DNA from: JAPLJU01 sp964547985
GTDB taxonomy: Bacteria > Desulfobacterota > Syntrophia > Syntrophales > UBA2192
Reading direction: 5' to 3'
DNA: 64,000 nt
Assembly: GCA_964547985.1 (NCBI GenBank)
Contig: CAZJPV010000002.1
Span: forward strand, 50,467-114,466
Both the position numbers and the translations under genes were made by a program. Shown here one piece after another: positions 45,349 through 54,177 of the stretch (positions are counted from its first letter, which is position 1; every line of letters begins with the position of its first letter). The notes beneath the pieces were generated by a model. It was given only the letters and a program-made list of their open reading frames with translations. It was not told where the DNA came from and did not search any database.

Positions 45349-47769
45349 TTAATCTGAAAGTGCTTTCTTATGAGCGGCCACGGCGCGGCCCTTTTCCTCG
45401 TCCGCCTTGTCGGTTTTTTTCATCTCCTGCACGTCAATGGTAACCTTGTGGATCTTGCCGGTGAATTTGTACGGCGCCGGGATGCCATAGTCGGCGACCG
45501 GCGTTTCCCCGTCCTCGCCCACATCGGTTCCCTCGTCAGCCGAGAAAATGAAGGGTTGCGTGCGATCGATGCGTCCCCGGGCGACTTTCCGGTCATTGAC
45601 AAAGATCATGCCCGTTCCTCCCTTGCCGAGCCCGCCGCCGTCATAGGCGAACTCGAACCGGACCGTTGACTTGCCGGCAGGGATAGCCTGTTTTGCCGCA
45701 ATAGTGGTGCTCTTCAAACCGAGGAAATTGTAGGTATACGCCGGCTTGCCGTTCTTCAGATACAGACTCCAGCCTCCGAAACGACCCGCCTGGGAGATGA
45801 TCACGCCCCTGGCGCCGCCCCTGGGAACGCTGATCTCGGCGGTCACCGTGTGGGACCGGTTCTTCATGTTGATCATCACGTTCTCGGTCATGCCGGTCAT
45901 TCCCTCATAGACGGTGAGCGAAGTCCGACCGGCCATCAGGTCGGGCCGGCCGACCATGGCGGGGATGATGCGCTCCAGGAAGCGATCGTCCAGGGGCAGC
46001 ACGTTGTACAGCACCGCCTCCTTCATGAAGAGTTCCCGCAGTTCCTTGAGCTTGTCGGGATTCTGTTTCGCCAGGTCATGGGCAAGGCTGAAATCGGCCC
46101 GCGTGTCGTAGAGCTCCCAGGTGTCGTCTTCAAAGGCAGCCCGGGGCTTGGCATCCCAAGGAGCCTTGTGGACGGTGCCGGCGAGCCAGCCGTCGTGGTA
46201 GATGGCGCGATTGCCGAAGATCTCGAAGTACTGGGCCTGGTGGCGGTTCTTTGCCTGGGCGTCGTTGAAGCTGTAGAGCATGCTCACCCCTTCGATGGGG
46301 GTCTGGGCAACGCCGTTCACCGCTTTGGGCTCGGGCAGGCCTGCGGCCTCCAGGACTGTGGGGGCGATATCGATGACATGGTGCCACTGCGACCGGATCT
46401 CTCCCTTGCTCTTGACACCCTTCGGCCAGTGGATGACCATGCCGTTGCGCGTCCCGCCGTAACTGGACGCGACCTGCTTGGTCCAAGTGAACGGTGTGTC
46501 GCCAGCCACGGCCCACCCCGCGGCATAGTGACCGTAAGTCTTCGGCCCGCCGAGCTTGTCGTAGTGTCTCAGGACGTCCTGGACCGTTTCCTCCACACCG
46601 TTGAAGTAGGTCATCTCGTTGAACATGCCGTTCATGCCGCCTTCGGCGCTCGCCCCGTTGTCTCCGAGGATATAGAAGACCAGCGTGTTGTCGAGCTGGC
46701 CCATGTCCGCGATCGCATCGACGAGCCGCCCGACCTCATAGTCGGTCTGCTCGGCAAAGCCGGCGAAAACCTCCATCTGGCGGGCAAAGAGCTTCTTTTC
46801 CTCCGCGCTCAGCCTGTCCCAGTCCTTGATAGCCGCGGGCTTGGGCGCGAGCTTCGTTCCCGCGGGCACCACGCCCATCTTGATTTGGCGGGCAAGCGTC
46901 TCTTCCCGCAGCCTGTCCCATCCACGGTCAAATTTGCCCTTGTATTTTGCGATCCACTCCTTGGACACCTGGTGCGGCGCGTGGGTTGCGCCAGGCGCAA
47001 AGTAGATGAAGAAGGGCTTGTCCGGCGTCAGGGCCTTGACCGATCGCATCCAGTTGATCGCCTGGTTGGCCATGTCCGTTGTGAAGTGGTAGTTCGGGTC
47101 CTTCGGCACCTCTATCTTCGTCATCCCGTCATAAATGGTGGGAGCCCACTGGTTCGTCTCTCCGCCCATGAAGCCGTAGAACTTGTCGAAACCGTTGCGT
47201 GTCGGCCAGCGGTCCGTCGGCCCGGAGGGGCTGACCTCCCAGGCGGCGGTCTCGTGATTCTTGCCGAAATGCGCGGTCGAGTAGCCGTTGTACCGCAGCA
47301 TCATGGCAAGCGGCGCCACGCTCTCGGGACGCTGGCCGGTGTTGCCTGGAAATGCCGTGGAGGTCTCCATGATCGAGCCCGTGTTATTCGTATGGTGATT
47401 GCGACCCGTCAGAAGGGCTGCGCGGGTCGGCGAGCTCAGGGCCGTCGTGTGGAACTGATTGTACTTGAGGCCGCTTTTCGCGAGGCGCTCGGCCGTCGGC
47501 ATGTTGATAGGCCCCCCGAAGGTGCCGGGCTGTCCGAACCCCATGTCGTCGATGAGAACAACAAGAACGTTCGGGGCCTGTGCCGGAGCTTTGACCTCGA
47601 ACCGCGGCGGGGGTGTCGCATTCCGGACATCGAGGACGTTGCTGTGCGGGTACTTGGGCTCCGGGATCGGAAGCGTTGTGCGGTCGATCGCCGTCTGCGC
47701 CGCGGCTGTCGCCGCGCAGGCGGCCGACAGGGCAACACCGATCGTCAGGTTTACGGCATTTCGTTTCAT
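45349..47769 (-). CDS. Arylsulfatase, serine type, exported
   Basis: 806 residues with a signal peptide (ALSAACAATAAA|QTA). Alkaline-phosphatase-like sulfatase fold: NVLVVLIDDMGFGQPGTFGG (metal Asp pair) and the modification motif as Ser-Ser-Pro-Thr-Arg in LSSPTRAALLTGRNHHTN. The modified residue is thus Ser, not Cys, the type that only radical-SAM maturases convert to formylglycine. GDNGASAEGG is a further metal site. The final 200 residues form a beta-sandwich. It hydrolyses sulfate esters in the periplasm; the organic part is unknown. It heads a sulfatase, DUF1254, broken maturase block flanked by direct repeats. Confidence 0.92.
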   Translation of the reverse strand: MKRNAVNLTIGVALSAACAATAAAQTAIDRTTLPIPEPKYPHSNVLDVRNATPPPRFEVKAPAQAPNVLVVLIDDMGFGQPGTFGGPINMPTAERLAKSGLKYNQFHTTALSSPTRAALLTGRNHHTNNTGSIMETSTAFPGNTGQRPESVAPLAMMLRYNGYSTAHFGKNHETAAWEVSPSGPTDRWPTRNGFDKFYGFMGGETNQWAPTIYDGMTKIEVPKDPNYHFTTDMANQAINWMRSVKALTPDKPFFIYFAPGATHAPHQVSKEWIAKYKGKFDRGWDRLREETLARQIKMGVVPAGTKLAPKPAAIKDWDRLSAEEKKLFARQMEVFAGFAEQTDYEVGRLVDAIADMGQLDNTLVFYILGDNGASAEGGMNGMFNEMTYFNGVEETVQDVLRHYDKLGGPKTYGHYAAGWAVAGDTPFTWTKQVASSYGGTRNGMVIHWPKGVKSKGEIRSQWHHVIDIAPTVLEAAGLPEPKAVNGVAQTPIEGVSMLYSFNDAQAKNRHQAQYFEIFGNRAIYHDGWLAGTVHKAPWDAKPRAAFEDDTWELYDTRADFSLAHDLAKQNPDKLKELRELFMKEAVLYNVLPLDDRFLERIIPAMVGRPDLMAGRTSLTVYEGMTGMTENVMINMKNRSHTVTAEISVPRGGARGVIISQAGRFGGWSLYLKNGKPAYTYNFLGLKSTTIAAKQAIPAGKSTVRFEFAYDGGGLGKGGTGMIFVNDRKVARGRIDRTQPFIFSADEGTDVGEDGETPVADYGIPAPYKFTGKIHKVTIDVQEMKKTDKADEEKGRAVAAHKKALSD

Positions 47770-47892
47770 GGTTCTTCTCCTTCTCTGCTGTGATTTTTTT
47801 CGCCCTCGATTAGCACTTTGTAAGCAAGTTGCAGCGAGGGGGTGCGGATCCTTCAGCGGGCCGCGCCCGCGGTGACGTATGCGAAAAACTAC

Positions 47893-48324
47893 TTATTTTC
47901 TGAGTTCCGGTAATTTGCCTTTCCCGTGCAGGGCATCGATCCCTTTCGCAATTGTCTCGAACCAGAACTTGAAGGCATCGGCTGCGGAACCCTACTTCGA
48001 GAACCGCTCGTCGAACGCCGCGGCACGCGAGTTGGCCCCCAGGGCGATGACTGCATTGGTCGTCGAGTCGAGGACCATGGCCTCCATGCCCGTCTCCCCG
48101 CTGCCGGCCCATCCGCCCGTGGCACCTTTCTTGACGAGGCTGACGCCCAGATCGATGGCCTGGACCGTGGCAGTAATGGTACCCGTTTTTTCCCTGTATA
48201 CCGTCGGTTTCTTCGCTTCCGGAGTTAACTTATCCTGGGCGATGGCACCCGTCGTGCAGAACGGCGTCACGACACATAGGGCCGCCATGGCTAACGTGCG
48301 GAATACGCGATACGTCTTCTCCAT
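47893..48324 (-). pseudogene. Chimeric gene: two-repeat protein N-terminus fused to DUF3313 C-terminus, with internal amber stop
   Basis: From ATG 48324 residues 1 to about 59 match the start of the two-repeat protein (MEKTYRVF...TITATVQAIDL); they then switch in frame to GVSLVKKGATGGWAGSGETG, the C-terminal half of the DUF3313-like gene. The join is at about 48148/48149. A TAG at 47994-47992 replaces the Trp codon of the other copy (FSKWGSAADAFKFW); reading on in frame gives GSAADAFKFWFETIAKG to a TAA at 47893. It fits a deletion that fused two adjacent genes, followed by a nonsense mutation. Confidence 0.8.
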
Positions 48325-48617
48325 TGCTCTTAACTCCTTCATGGTTCAAACTATTCAAATATAAGGATTTATCACCTCTACGCAATGATTGTTTCAGGAA
48401 GACCGATGACATGTCGCCTCTGTTTACCTTTCGCGATTACATATATTTTCCGGTGACCGATATCCATTGGACCTTAGTCCTATCCATACTGGACTTTGGT
48501 CCAATATGGGCAGGATGTAAATATTCGATTTACATCGGGAAATGAAAGCCGATCGGCTATCTCACTGGAACGGGGTCTAGGCCTGTTTTCTCGGCCATTT
48601 TCGATTGAAAGGCCCAT
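48149..48617. repeat. Direct repeat, copy B
   Basis: About 469 bases matching 42387-42834 in the same orientation. It keeps both tandem dyads. Together with the DUF3313 end (47893-48148, matching 41420-41654) the duplicated material spans about 700 bases. Copies A and B bracket the sulfatase block. Confidence 0.8.
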
Positions 48618-48753
48618 CAAAAACTGGATCAGCAACATGATCTCTGCCAAGAAGTACTTCTCACTCTGACGTTCGTGAAATATTTTCGTGTCGCCAGGTC
48701 CCCATATAGTGTAATATTTGATCGCTCAGTCCTTTTAAAGGAGGGGACCCGCC
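48343..48753. other. Intergenic region holding repeat copy B and the pgi leader
   Basis: The left part is the promoter half of repeat copy B. The right part, 48618-48753, is unique; AAAGGAGGGG shortly before 48754 is the pgi ribosome site. No other gene is supported. Confidence 0.6.
48466..48505. promoter_or_regulatory. Tandem GGAC/GTCC dyads (copy B)
   Basis: GGACCTTAGTCC (48469-48480) and GGACTTTGGTCC (48491-48502), starts 22 bases apart, i.e. two helical turns. They are followed by AATATGGGCAGGATG, which is also seen in copy A and, in altered form, at 60.8 kb. Confidence 0.55.
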
Positions 48754-50406
48754 ATGCTCAGGAAAGTTGATCCTTCGAGTACCGAACCCTGGAAACTCCT
48801 CGCCGAGCATTTCCGGCAAGTCAAAGACCTCCACATGAAAGAGCTCTTCTCAGGGAATCCTGAAAGATTCGCTAAATACGCCATCCGTTTCAATGACATC
48901 CTCGTTGACTACTCGAAGAACCGGATCACCGGTGACACAATTCCCCTCCTCATCAGGCTCGCAGAGGAGGCGGGCCTCAAGGAAGCCATCGAAAAAATGT
49001 TCACGGGCGACCGGATCAACGAAACGGAGGACCGGCCCGTTTTACACGTAGCCCTGAGGAACAGGGGCAATGCCCCGATTCACGTGGACGGTAAGGACGT
49101 GATGCCTCAGGTGAATGAAGTTTTGAAGAAGATGAAAGGCTTTTCCGCGAACGTCATCTCCGGGAAGTGGAAAGGTTACACGGGCAAAAAGATCACCGAC
49201 ATCGTCAACATCGGGATCGGGGGATCGGACCTTGGTCCCGTCATGGTCACGGAGTGCCTCCGGCCTTTCGCAAAGGGCCCTGCCGTGCATTTCGTCTCCA
49301 ACGTCGACGGGACACAGATCACGGAGACACTCAACCGGTTGAAGCCCGACCGAACCCTCTTCCTGATCGCCTCCAAGACCTTCACCACCGAGGAGACGAT
49401 GACCAACGCCTTCACGGCGCGTGAATGGTTTGTCAACTGCGCCGGGGATCCGCAGAAGATCTCGAAGCACTTCGTGGCGATATCGACCAACGCCGACAAG
49501 GTCAAGGCCTTCGGCATTGACCGCGAGAACATGTTCACCTTCTGGGACTGGGTGGGCGGCCGGTACTCCCTGTGGTCCGCCATCGGGCTTTCGATCGCCT
49601 GCCGTGTCGGCTTCGAGAATTTCACCGAACTTCTCGAGGGGGCCTATGAAATGGACCAGCATTTCAGGCATGCCCCCTTCCGTGAAAACATACCGGTCAT
49701 CCTGGCCCTCCTCGGGATCTGGTACAACAACTTCTTCGGCGCCGAGACGGAGGCGATCCTGCCCTACGACCAGTACATGAACCCCTTCCCGGCCTACTTC
49801 CAGCAGGGGAACATGGAGAGCAACGGCAAGTCCGTTGATCGAAGCGGTAAAAAGGTCGCCTACCAGACGGGCCCCATCGTCTGGGGTGAGCCGGGGACCA
49901 ACGGCCAGCATGCGTTCTTCCAGCTCCTCCACCAGGGAACGAAGCTGATCCCCGCCGATTTCCTGGCCCCGGCCATCAGCCACAATCCCGTCGGGGAGCA
50001 CCACGCCATCCTGCTTTCCAACTTCTTCGCCCAGACGGAGGCCCTCATGAAGGGAAAGACGGAAGAGGAGGCTATCCAGGATCTCCGGGCGGAAGGCAGG
50101 AACGATGAGGAAATCGGAAAACTTCTCCCCTACCGGGTCTTCGAGGGGAACAGACCGACGAATTCGATTCTGTTCAAGAAACTCACGCCCCGTGTCCTGG
50201 GGAACCTCATCGCCATGTACGAGCACAAGATCTTCGTCCAGGGGGTCATCTGGAACATCTTCAGCTTCGACCAGTGGGGGGTCGAGCTCGGCAAGCAGCT
50301 GGCCGGCAAGATCCAGCCGGAGCTGAAAGATGAAAAACCCGTTGCGTCGCACGATTCTTCGACGAACGGGCTTATCAACACATTCAAGAAGATGCGGTCC
50401 GACTAA
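48754..50406 (+). CDS. pgi: Glucose-6-phosphate isomerase
   Basis: 550 residues, normal for the large bacterial/eukaryotic-type enzyme. Motifs: NIGIGGSDLGPVMVTE (sugar-phosphate loop), IASKTFTTEETMTNA, DWVGGRYSLWSAIGLSIA and GTNGQHAFFQLLHQG (catalytic His region), then FDQWGVELGKQLA with the catalytic Lys. It interconverts glucose-6-phosphate and fructose-6-phosphate, joining the oxidative and non-oxidative branches encoded at 10-19 kb. It has its own leader with a strong AAAGGAGGGG site. Confidence 0.96.
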   Translation: MLRKVDPSSTEPWKLLAEHFRQVKDLHMKELFSGNPERFAKYAIRFNDILVDYSKNRITGDTIPLLIRLAEEAGLKEAIEKMFTGDRINETEDRPVLHVALRNRGNAPIHVDGKDVMPQVNEVLKKMKGFSANVISGKWKGYTGKKITDIVNIGIGGSDLGPVMVTECLRPFAKGPAVHFVSNVDGTQITETLNRLKPDRTLFLIASKTFTTEETMTNAFTAREWFVNCAGDPQKISKHFVAISTNADKVKAFGIDRENMFTFWDWVGGRYSLWSAIGLSIACRVGFENFTELLEGAYEMDQHFRHAPFRENIPVILALLGIWYNNFFGAETEAILPYDQYMNPFPAYFQQGNMESNGKSVDRSGKKVAYQTGPIVWGEPGTNGQHAFFQLLHQGTKLIPADFLAPAISHNPVGEHHAILLSNFFAQTEALMKGKTEEEAIQDLRAEGRNDEEIGKLLPYRVFEGNRPTNSILFKKLTPRVLGNLIAMYEHKIFVQGVIWNIFSFDQWGVELGKQLAGKIQPELKDEKPVASHDSSTNGLINTFKKMRSD

Positions 50407-50441
50407 GGAAAAGGTTGATCCGATTCTCCGCTAAAGGAGCA

Positions 50442-50471
50442 TTGACAACGGTCCTTGTTTCTTCTTATATT
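50442..50471 (+). promoter_or_regulatory. Sigma70 promoter for the cupin gene
   Basis: TTGACA (50442-50447), 18-base spacer, TATATT (50466-50471), about 130 bases before ATG 50603. Confidence 0.55.
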
Positions 50472-50602
50472 TTTATCAATGGACTGGAACGCACGCCGAA
50501 CATTCTTCGATTTCTTTATCTCACGTGCGATGATCCTACGTTAATCAATTCAGTCAACCCGATCCCCGAAGACACCCACAATAATGCATAAGGAGGTTCG
50601 TC

Positions 50603-50974
50603 ATGAAAAAAGCGGAAACGAAAAGTTTCAATAAACCGGACGAAGTCAGGACCTTTCCCAGAGGCAAATTGGAACTCATCAAGATTGGGGGCGCTACCAT
50701 CGGGCGCGGCACATTTGAACCGGGTTGGAAGTGGTCTACCTCTGTTCAGTCCATCGCAAAGACGAAAAGCTGTGAAGCGCCGCACTTCCAGTATCATCTC
50801 TCGGGCACCCTCAAGGTTGTGATGGATGACGGAAAGCAGTTCGATTGCAAGGCAGGCGACGTGTCACTCCTGCCGACGGGGCATGACGCGTGGGTGGTAG
50901 GGAATGAACCGGTGGTCGTGATCGATTTTCAAGGGATGGTTGACTACGCCAAGGCCTCTGTGAAGAAGAAATAG
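50603..50974 (+). CDS. Small cupin-domain protein
   Basis: 123 residues forming one cupin barrel: PHFQYHLSGTLKVVMDDGKQ (motif 1) and DVSLLPTGHDAWVVGNEPVVVIDF (motif 2). The potential metal ligands are His and Glu/Gln in EAPHFQYH and the later GHD. It is soluble and may bind a small acid or act in signalling or lyase chemistry; no substrate can be named. A GGAGG ribosome site precedes the ATG. gpmA converges on it with a ten-base gap. Confidence 0.8.
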   Translation: MKKAETKSFNKPDEVRTFPRGKLELIKIGGATIGRGTFEPGWKWSTSVQSIAKTKSCEAPHFQYHLSGTLKVVMDDGKQFDCKAGDVSLLPTGHDAWVVGNEPVVVIDFQGMVDYAKASVKKK

Positions 50975-50984
50975 GACTTCGTCC

Positions 50985-51731
50985 TCACTTCTTCTTGATC
51001 TGATCAGCCACGGTCTGGCTGGCTTTCTTCACCGCCTCGGGGTCGCCCAGGTAATAACTGCGGACCGGTGTCAGGTCGTCCCGGAGCTCGTAGACCAGCG
51101 GGATGCCCGTGGGAATGTTCAGCCCCACGATCACGTCATCGGGAACATTATCGAGGTACTTGACCAAGGCCCGGAGACTGTTTCCATGGGCGGAGATGAC
51201 CACCCGTTTGCCCTCCCTGACTGCCGGCGCAATCGTCTCATGCCAGTAAGGGAGAAAGCGTTCGACGGTGTCTTTCAGGCATTCCGTGAGAGGGACATGC
51301 TCGGGGCGCAGATCGGCGTAGCGCGGGTCTCGCCCGTTGTAACGCGGGTCACTCGGCGTGAGGGCTGGGGGACGGATGTCATAGCTCCGACGCCAGATCT
51401 GGACCTGCTCCATGCCGTGCTTCTCCACCATCTCAGTCTTGTTGAGCCCCTGGAGAGCCCCGTAGTGGCGTTCGTTGAGCCGCCAGCTGTAATAAACCGG
51501 GACCCACATGAGATCCATCTCCTCGAGGACGATCCAGAGCGTCTTGATGGCCCGCTTCAGCACCGATGTGTAGGCCACATCGAAAACATAACCCTCGCAG
51601 AGGAGCGTGCGTCCCGCCTGGACGGCCTCGTCGACGCCTTTCTCGGACAGGCCCACATCGGTCCAGCCGGTGAAGCGGTTTTCCTTGTTCCAGGTGCTCT
51701 CGCCGTGGCGGATCAGCACGATTTTTTTCAT
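50985..51731 (-). CDS. gpmA: 2,3-Bisphosphoglycerate-dependent phosphoglycerate mutase
   Basis: 248 residues. The catalytic His is in LIRHGESTWNKENRFTGWTD (His9), with ERHYGALQGLNK and the second His in ISAHGNSLRALVKYLD. It interconverts 3- and 2-phosphoglycerate in glycolysis and gluconeogenesis. The long insertion region and C-terminal helix match the cofactor-dependent GpmA group and not the iPGM group. Confidence 0.95.
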   Translation of the reverse strand: MKKIVLIRHGESTWNKENRFTGWTDVGLSEKGVDEAVQAGRTLLCEGYVFDVAYTSVLKRAIKTLWIVLEEMDLMWVPVYYSWRLNERHYGALQGLNKTEMVEKHGMEQVQIWRRSYDIRPPALTPSDPRYNGRDPRYADLRPEHVPLTECLKDTVERFLPYWHETIAPAVREGKRVVISAHGNSLRALVKYLDNVPDDVIVGLNIPTGIPLVYELRDDLTPVRSYYLGDPEAVKKASQTVADQIKKK

Positions 51732-51843
51732 TCTTCTTCCCCTCCGGGTGAAAGCGGTTTTTGAGGTGTCCTTTTATAACTTCTTTCCTGCCGAAAGGTC
51801 AATGACTACGATACGATAAATGTGAACAGAAAGAGCCCTGGCC

Positions 51844-52668
51844 CTACTGTCTGGCGGTGCGGCGATTGGACGGAGGGGCATCTCCGCAGTTCGTCCGGAA
51901 GGGGTTGATATCGATGCCGCCGCGCCTCGTGTAGCGGGCATAAACGGTCAGCTGCTCCGGCCTGCACCGACGCAGGATGTCCGCGAAGATGCGCTCCACG
52001 CAGTGTTCGTGGAAATCACCGTGCTGCCTGAAAGAAATGATATACCGAAGGAGCCCTGTGCGGCTGATTTTGGGGCCGCGATAGCGGACCTGCAGGCTTG
52101 CCCAGTCCGGCTGGCCGGTGAGCGGACAGTTCGATTTCAGGAGATTTGATGTCAGCGTTTCTTCGACAACGGCCCCCCTCGCGGAAAGCAGTGCCGGATT
52201 CGGCCTGTAATCCGAAATCTTCGCATCGATGCGATCGATCAGCTCCCCCTCCAGTTCCTTCAAGACCTGCCCTCCGAATCTCCCCGGGAGCATGACTTTG
52301 ACCTTAACCCTGCTACCGCAGGCCTGCCCGAGGTCCCGCTTCATCGTCCTTTCCACCTGATCGACACTCGAAAAACACGACTGGTTGAATGAGTTCAGAT
52401 AGAACTTCATGGACCTAGATTCAATGAGACAAGGGGATTCAGCGGGGAAAATAATGGTCGCTATGGCCACCCGGGGTTTCCCGCCGGGATCCAGCCAGGA
52501 CAATTCGTAGGCGTTCCATATGTCCACGCCCCTGAAGGGGAGCACCCGGCCGATCCCGATCTTCGTGCGGTGTGTCGCCCGCATGACGGGGACAAGCAAA
52601 CCGGGGTCGTACTCGTCCTTGTAAGTGAGAACCTTGTTCCGTGACAGAAGCTTTCTTTTTCGCTTCAT
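51844..52668 (-). CDS. queF: 7-Cyano-7-deazaguanine reductase, long (YqcD) form
   Basis: About 274 residues from ATG 52668 (MKRKRKLLSRNKVLTYKDEYDP); the frame extends upstream but into non-conserved sequence overlapping the pldA end. QueF motif ESRSMKFYLNSFNQS, catalytic Cys in SNCPLTGQPDWASLQVRYRG, and a C-terminal His/Glu set in FHEHCVERIFADI. The length matches the two-lobed E. coli-type enzyme. It reduces preQ0 to preQ1 with NADPH in queuosine synthesis. Confidence 0.93.
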   Translation of the reverse strand: MKRKRKLLSRNKVLTYKDEYDPGLLVPVMRATHRTKIGIGRVLPFRGVDIWNAYELSWLDPGGKPRVAIATIIFPAESPCLIESRSMKFYLNSFNQSCFSSVDQVERTMKRDLGQACGSRVKVKVMLPGRFGGQVLKELEGELIDRIDAKISDYRPNPALLSARGAVVEETLTSNLLKSNCPLTGQPDWASLQVRYRGPKISRTGLLRYIISFRQHGDFHEHCVERIFADILRRCRPEQLTVYARYTRRGGIDINPFRTNCGDAPPSNRRTARQ

Positions 52669-52688
52669 CGATGTTCCTTCGTCCCGCT

Positions 52689-53750
52689 TCAATCCCAGTC
52701 TTTTATCAAAAAGCCCAGACCGATACGCCTGACGCTGTGGTTGTAGTCGAGCAAGCTCTCTCCGTAGCCGTGAAAATACTGGATATAGCCGCTGACCCGA
52801 TCGATGAGCGGAAAAGCCCACTCGAGCTGCACGGCACCGTGATTGTCATCGAAGTTGAAATTGTTCCGCACCATCGCGCCGAAGCGTTGATTTTTCCAGA
52901 AATAATATCCCCAGAGTTCGCCGTAGCCGAGATAGCTCTCGATGTCGGGATTGTCATCGTCGTCACTGTCTTCGGGGACCCTCAGCCAGGTGTTCAGAAG
53001 CAGGACAAAGTTTTCACGCTCGAACCCGAAATTCGCGACAAAACGGTTCCAGCTTCTCGAAAGGGGATCGGATTGGCCGTTGGATTGATGATTGAAACCC
53101 ACGTTGATGAAACGGCCCTTCAAACCCAGGAAGTCGTAGTTCGTCCGAAAATTCAGCAGGAGTTCCGGCTCATAGTCGGTATCGCGGAACGGGGAGGAGT
53201 CCTCGAAGTTGTAGAACTGCCAGAAGGACTTTTGAGTATAGCCGAACCACAGGTCCATGTTCTTGCCGAGGATATCCTGCCAGAGCTTGACCTTGAAGCT
53301 CAGTTGGAATTTGATTTCTGCGTTTTTTAATTCCTCCGTCGAGTCGGCCTCCTGGACGGTTTCTTCGTTCGGGTTCTCCACATAAGTGTAGGGGAGGAGG
53401 TAGTTCGATCGGTGGAACTTGACGGCGAACTTTCCCCGCCTTGACTCCTTGTCCAGATCCCAGAGCTTTGCAAGATAGGTGGGAACCTCCTCCTCGTCTT
53501 CCGGAGGCGTCTCTTTTGTGATCGTCATCCCTTCTGCTGCTGTCTTGCGTCCGGCCCGTTCGTCGTAACACTTCAGCCGTTCCGTGGCATTCTCGATCCG
53601 GGCGCATTCCTCCATGCTCCGCGGTGTCTCTGCCGACCCGATACCAGTGGATACGAATAGAAAAATCAGAATGAGACTACCATTTATAAAACGGATCCCA
53701 CCGTTCAGGCCGAATAACTTTTTACCCGACACAACTTCCCCGCAGTGCAT
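52689..53750 (-). CDS. pldA: Outer-membrane phospholipase A
   Basis: 353 residues with a signal-like segment (SLILIFLFVSTGIGSA), a periplasmic Cys-containing stretch (MEECARIENATERLKCYDE), then a 12-strand barrel. The PldA active site is seen as VGFNHQSNGQSDPLSRSWNR (His and Ser), with the aromatic-rich strands NRFVANFGFERENFVLLLNTW and the C-terminal LGFLIKDWD. Activity needs Ca2+ and dimerisation; it hydrolyses phospholipids that appear in the outer leaflet. It ends 20 bases before the queF start. Confidence 0.9.
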   Translation of the reverse strand: MHCGEVVSGKKLFGLNGGIRFINGSLILIFLFVSTGIGSAETPRSMEECARIENATERLKCYDERAGRKTAAEGMTITKETPPEDEEEVPTYLAKLWDLDKESRRGKFAVKFHRSNYLLPYTYVENPNEETVQEADSTEELKNAEIKFQLSFKVKLWQDILGKNMDLWFGYTQKSFWQFYNFEDSSPFRDTDYEPELLLNFRTNYDFLGLKGRFINVGFNHQSNGQSDPLSRSWNRFVANFGFERENFVLLLNTWLRVPEDSDDDDNPDIESYLGYGELWGYYFWKNQRFGAMVRNNFNFDDNHGAVQLEWAFPLIDRVSGYIQYFHGYGESLLDYNHSVRRIGLGFLIKDWD

Positions 53751-53759
53751 GGCCTCTCC

Positions 53760-54065
53760 TCAGCGATCCGCTGCCGTTTTACAATCCCGATAGACGATCC
53801 TGCCGTCCATCTCTACAAAAGCCTCTACTCCCTTCCCCCAGAAAGTTGTCCTGCCATCACTGTATTTCGCCCCGGAGGCAGATGGCACGAGGGGAAGGCT
53901 TATTTCCCTTTCACCCAGTGTAAGCATGGCAAAATCACCCTTGCTGTCGAAGACCACGACAAAACTCTTTCTCCCGTCACAACGGTAGGTCACGGATTTG
54001 GTCTGCGCGCAGGAAAGGGTCACGGTAGCCAGAATAATAACAATCGCCCGCAATACGATTTTCAT
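53760..54065 (-). CDS. MliC-family lysozyme inhibitor
   Basis: 101 residues with a signal segment ending at LSC (possible lipoprotein). The MliC barrel shows VTYRCDGRKSFVVVF, DFAMLTLGEREISLPLVPSASGAKYSDG (the loop that plugs the lysozyme active site) and a conserved W in TTFWGKGVEAFVEMDG. It inhibits C-type lysozyme in the periplasm or at the outer membrane. The stop is nine bases before the pldA start, so they are likely one unit. Confidence 0.85.
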   Translation of the reverse strand: MKIVLRAIVIILATVTLSCAQTKSVTYRCDGRKSFVVVFDSKGDFAMLTLGEREISLPLVPSASGAKYSDGRTTFWGKGVEAFVEMDGRIVYRDCKTAADR

Positions 54066-54177
54066 GCATGTACCTCAATCCGGAAGCGTCTGCCCGATGG
54101 TGACTTTATTCATTTTTACGTTGAATTTTTCAAGCAAAGATTTAATGGCTGAATGACGGCCAGCCGGGTGGGGCTCT

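Noticed and set aside
45850..47793. A 647-codon open frame antisense to the arylsulfatase
   Set aside because: It mirrors the sulfatase codons, lacks family motifs and has typical shadow composition (Asp/His/Val/Gly/Arg-rich).
47992..47994. In-frame TAG in the chimeric gene as possible pyrrolysine
   Set aside because: The parental copy has Trp there, the gene is otherwise damaged, and no pyrrolysine genes are visible; a nonsense mutation is simpler.
49042..50352. Long minus-strand frame opposite pgi
   Set aside because: pgi is certain on the plus strand; the opposite frame is a codon-bias shadow.
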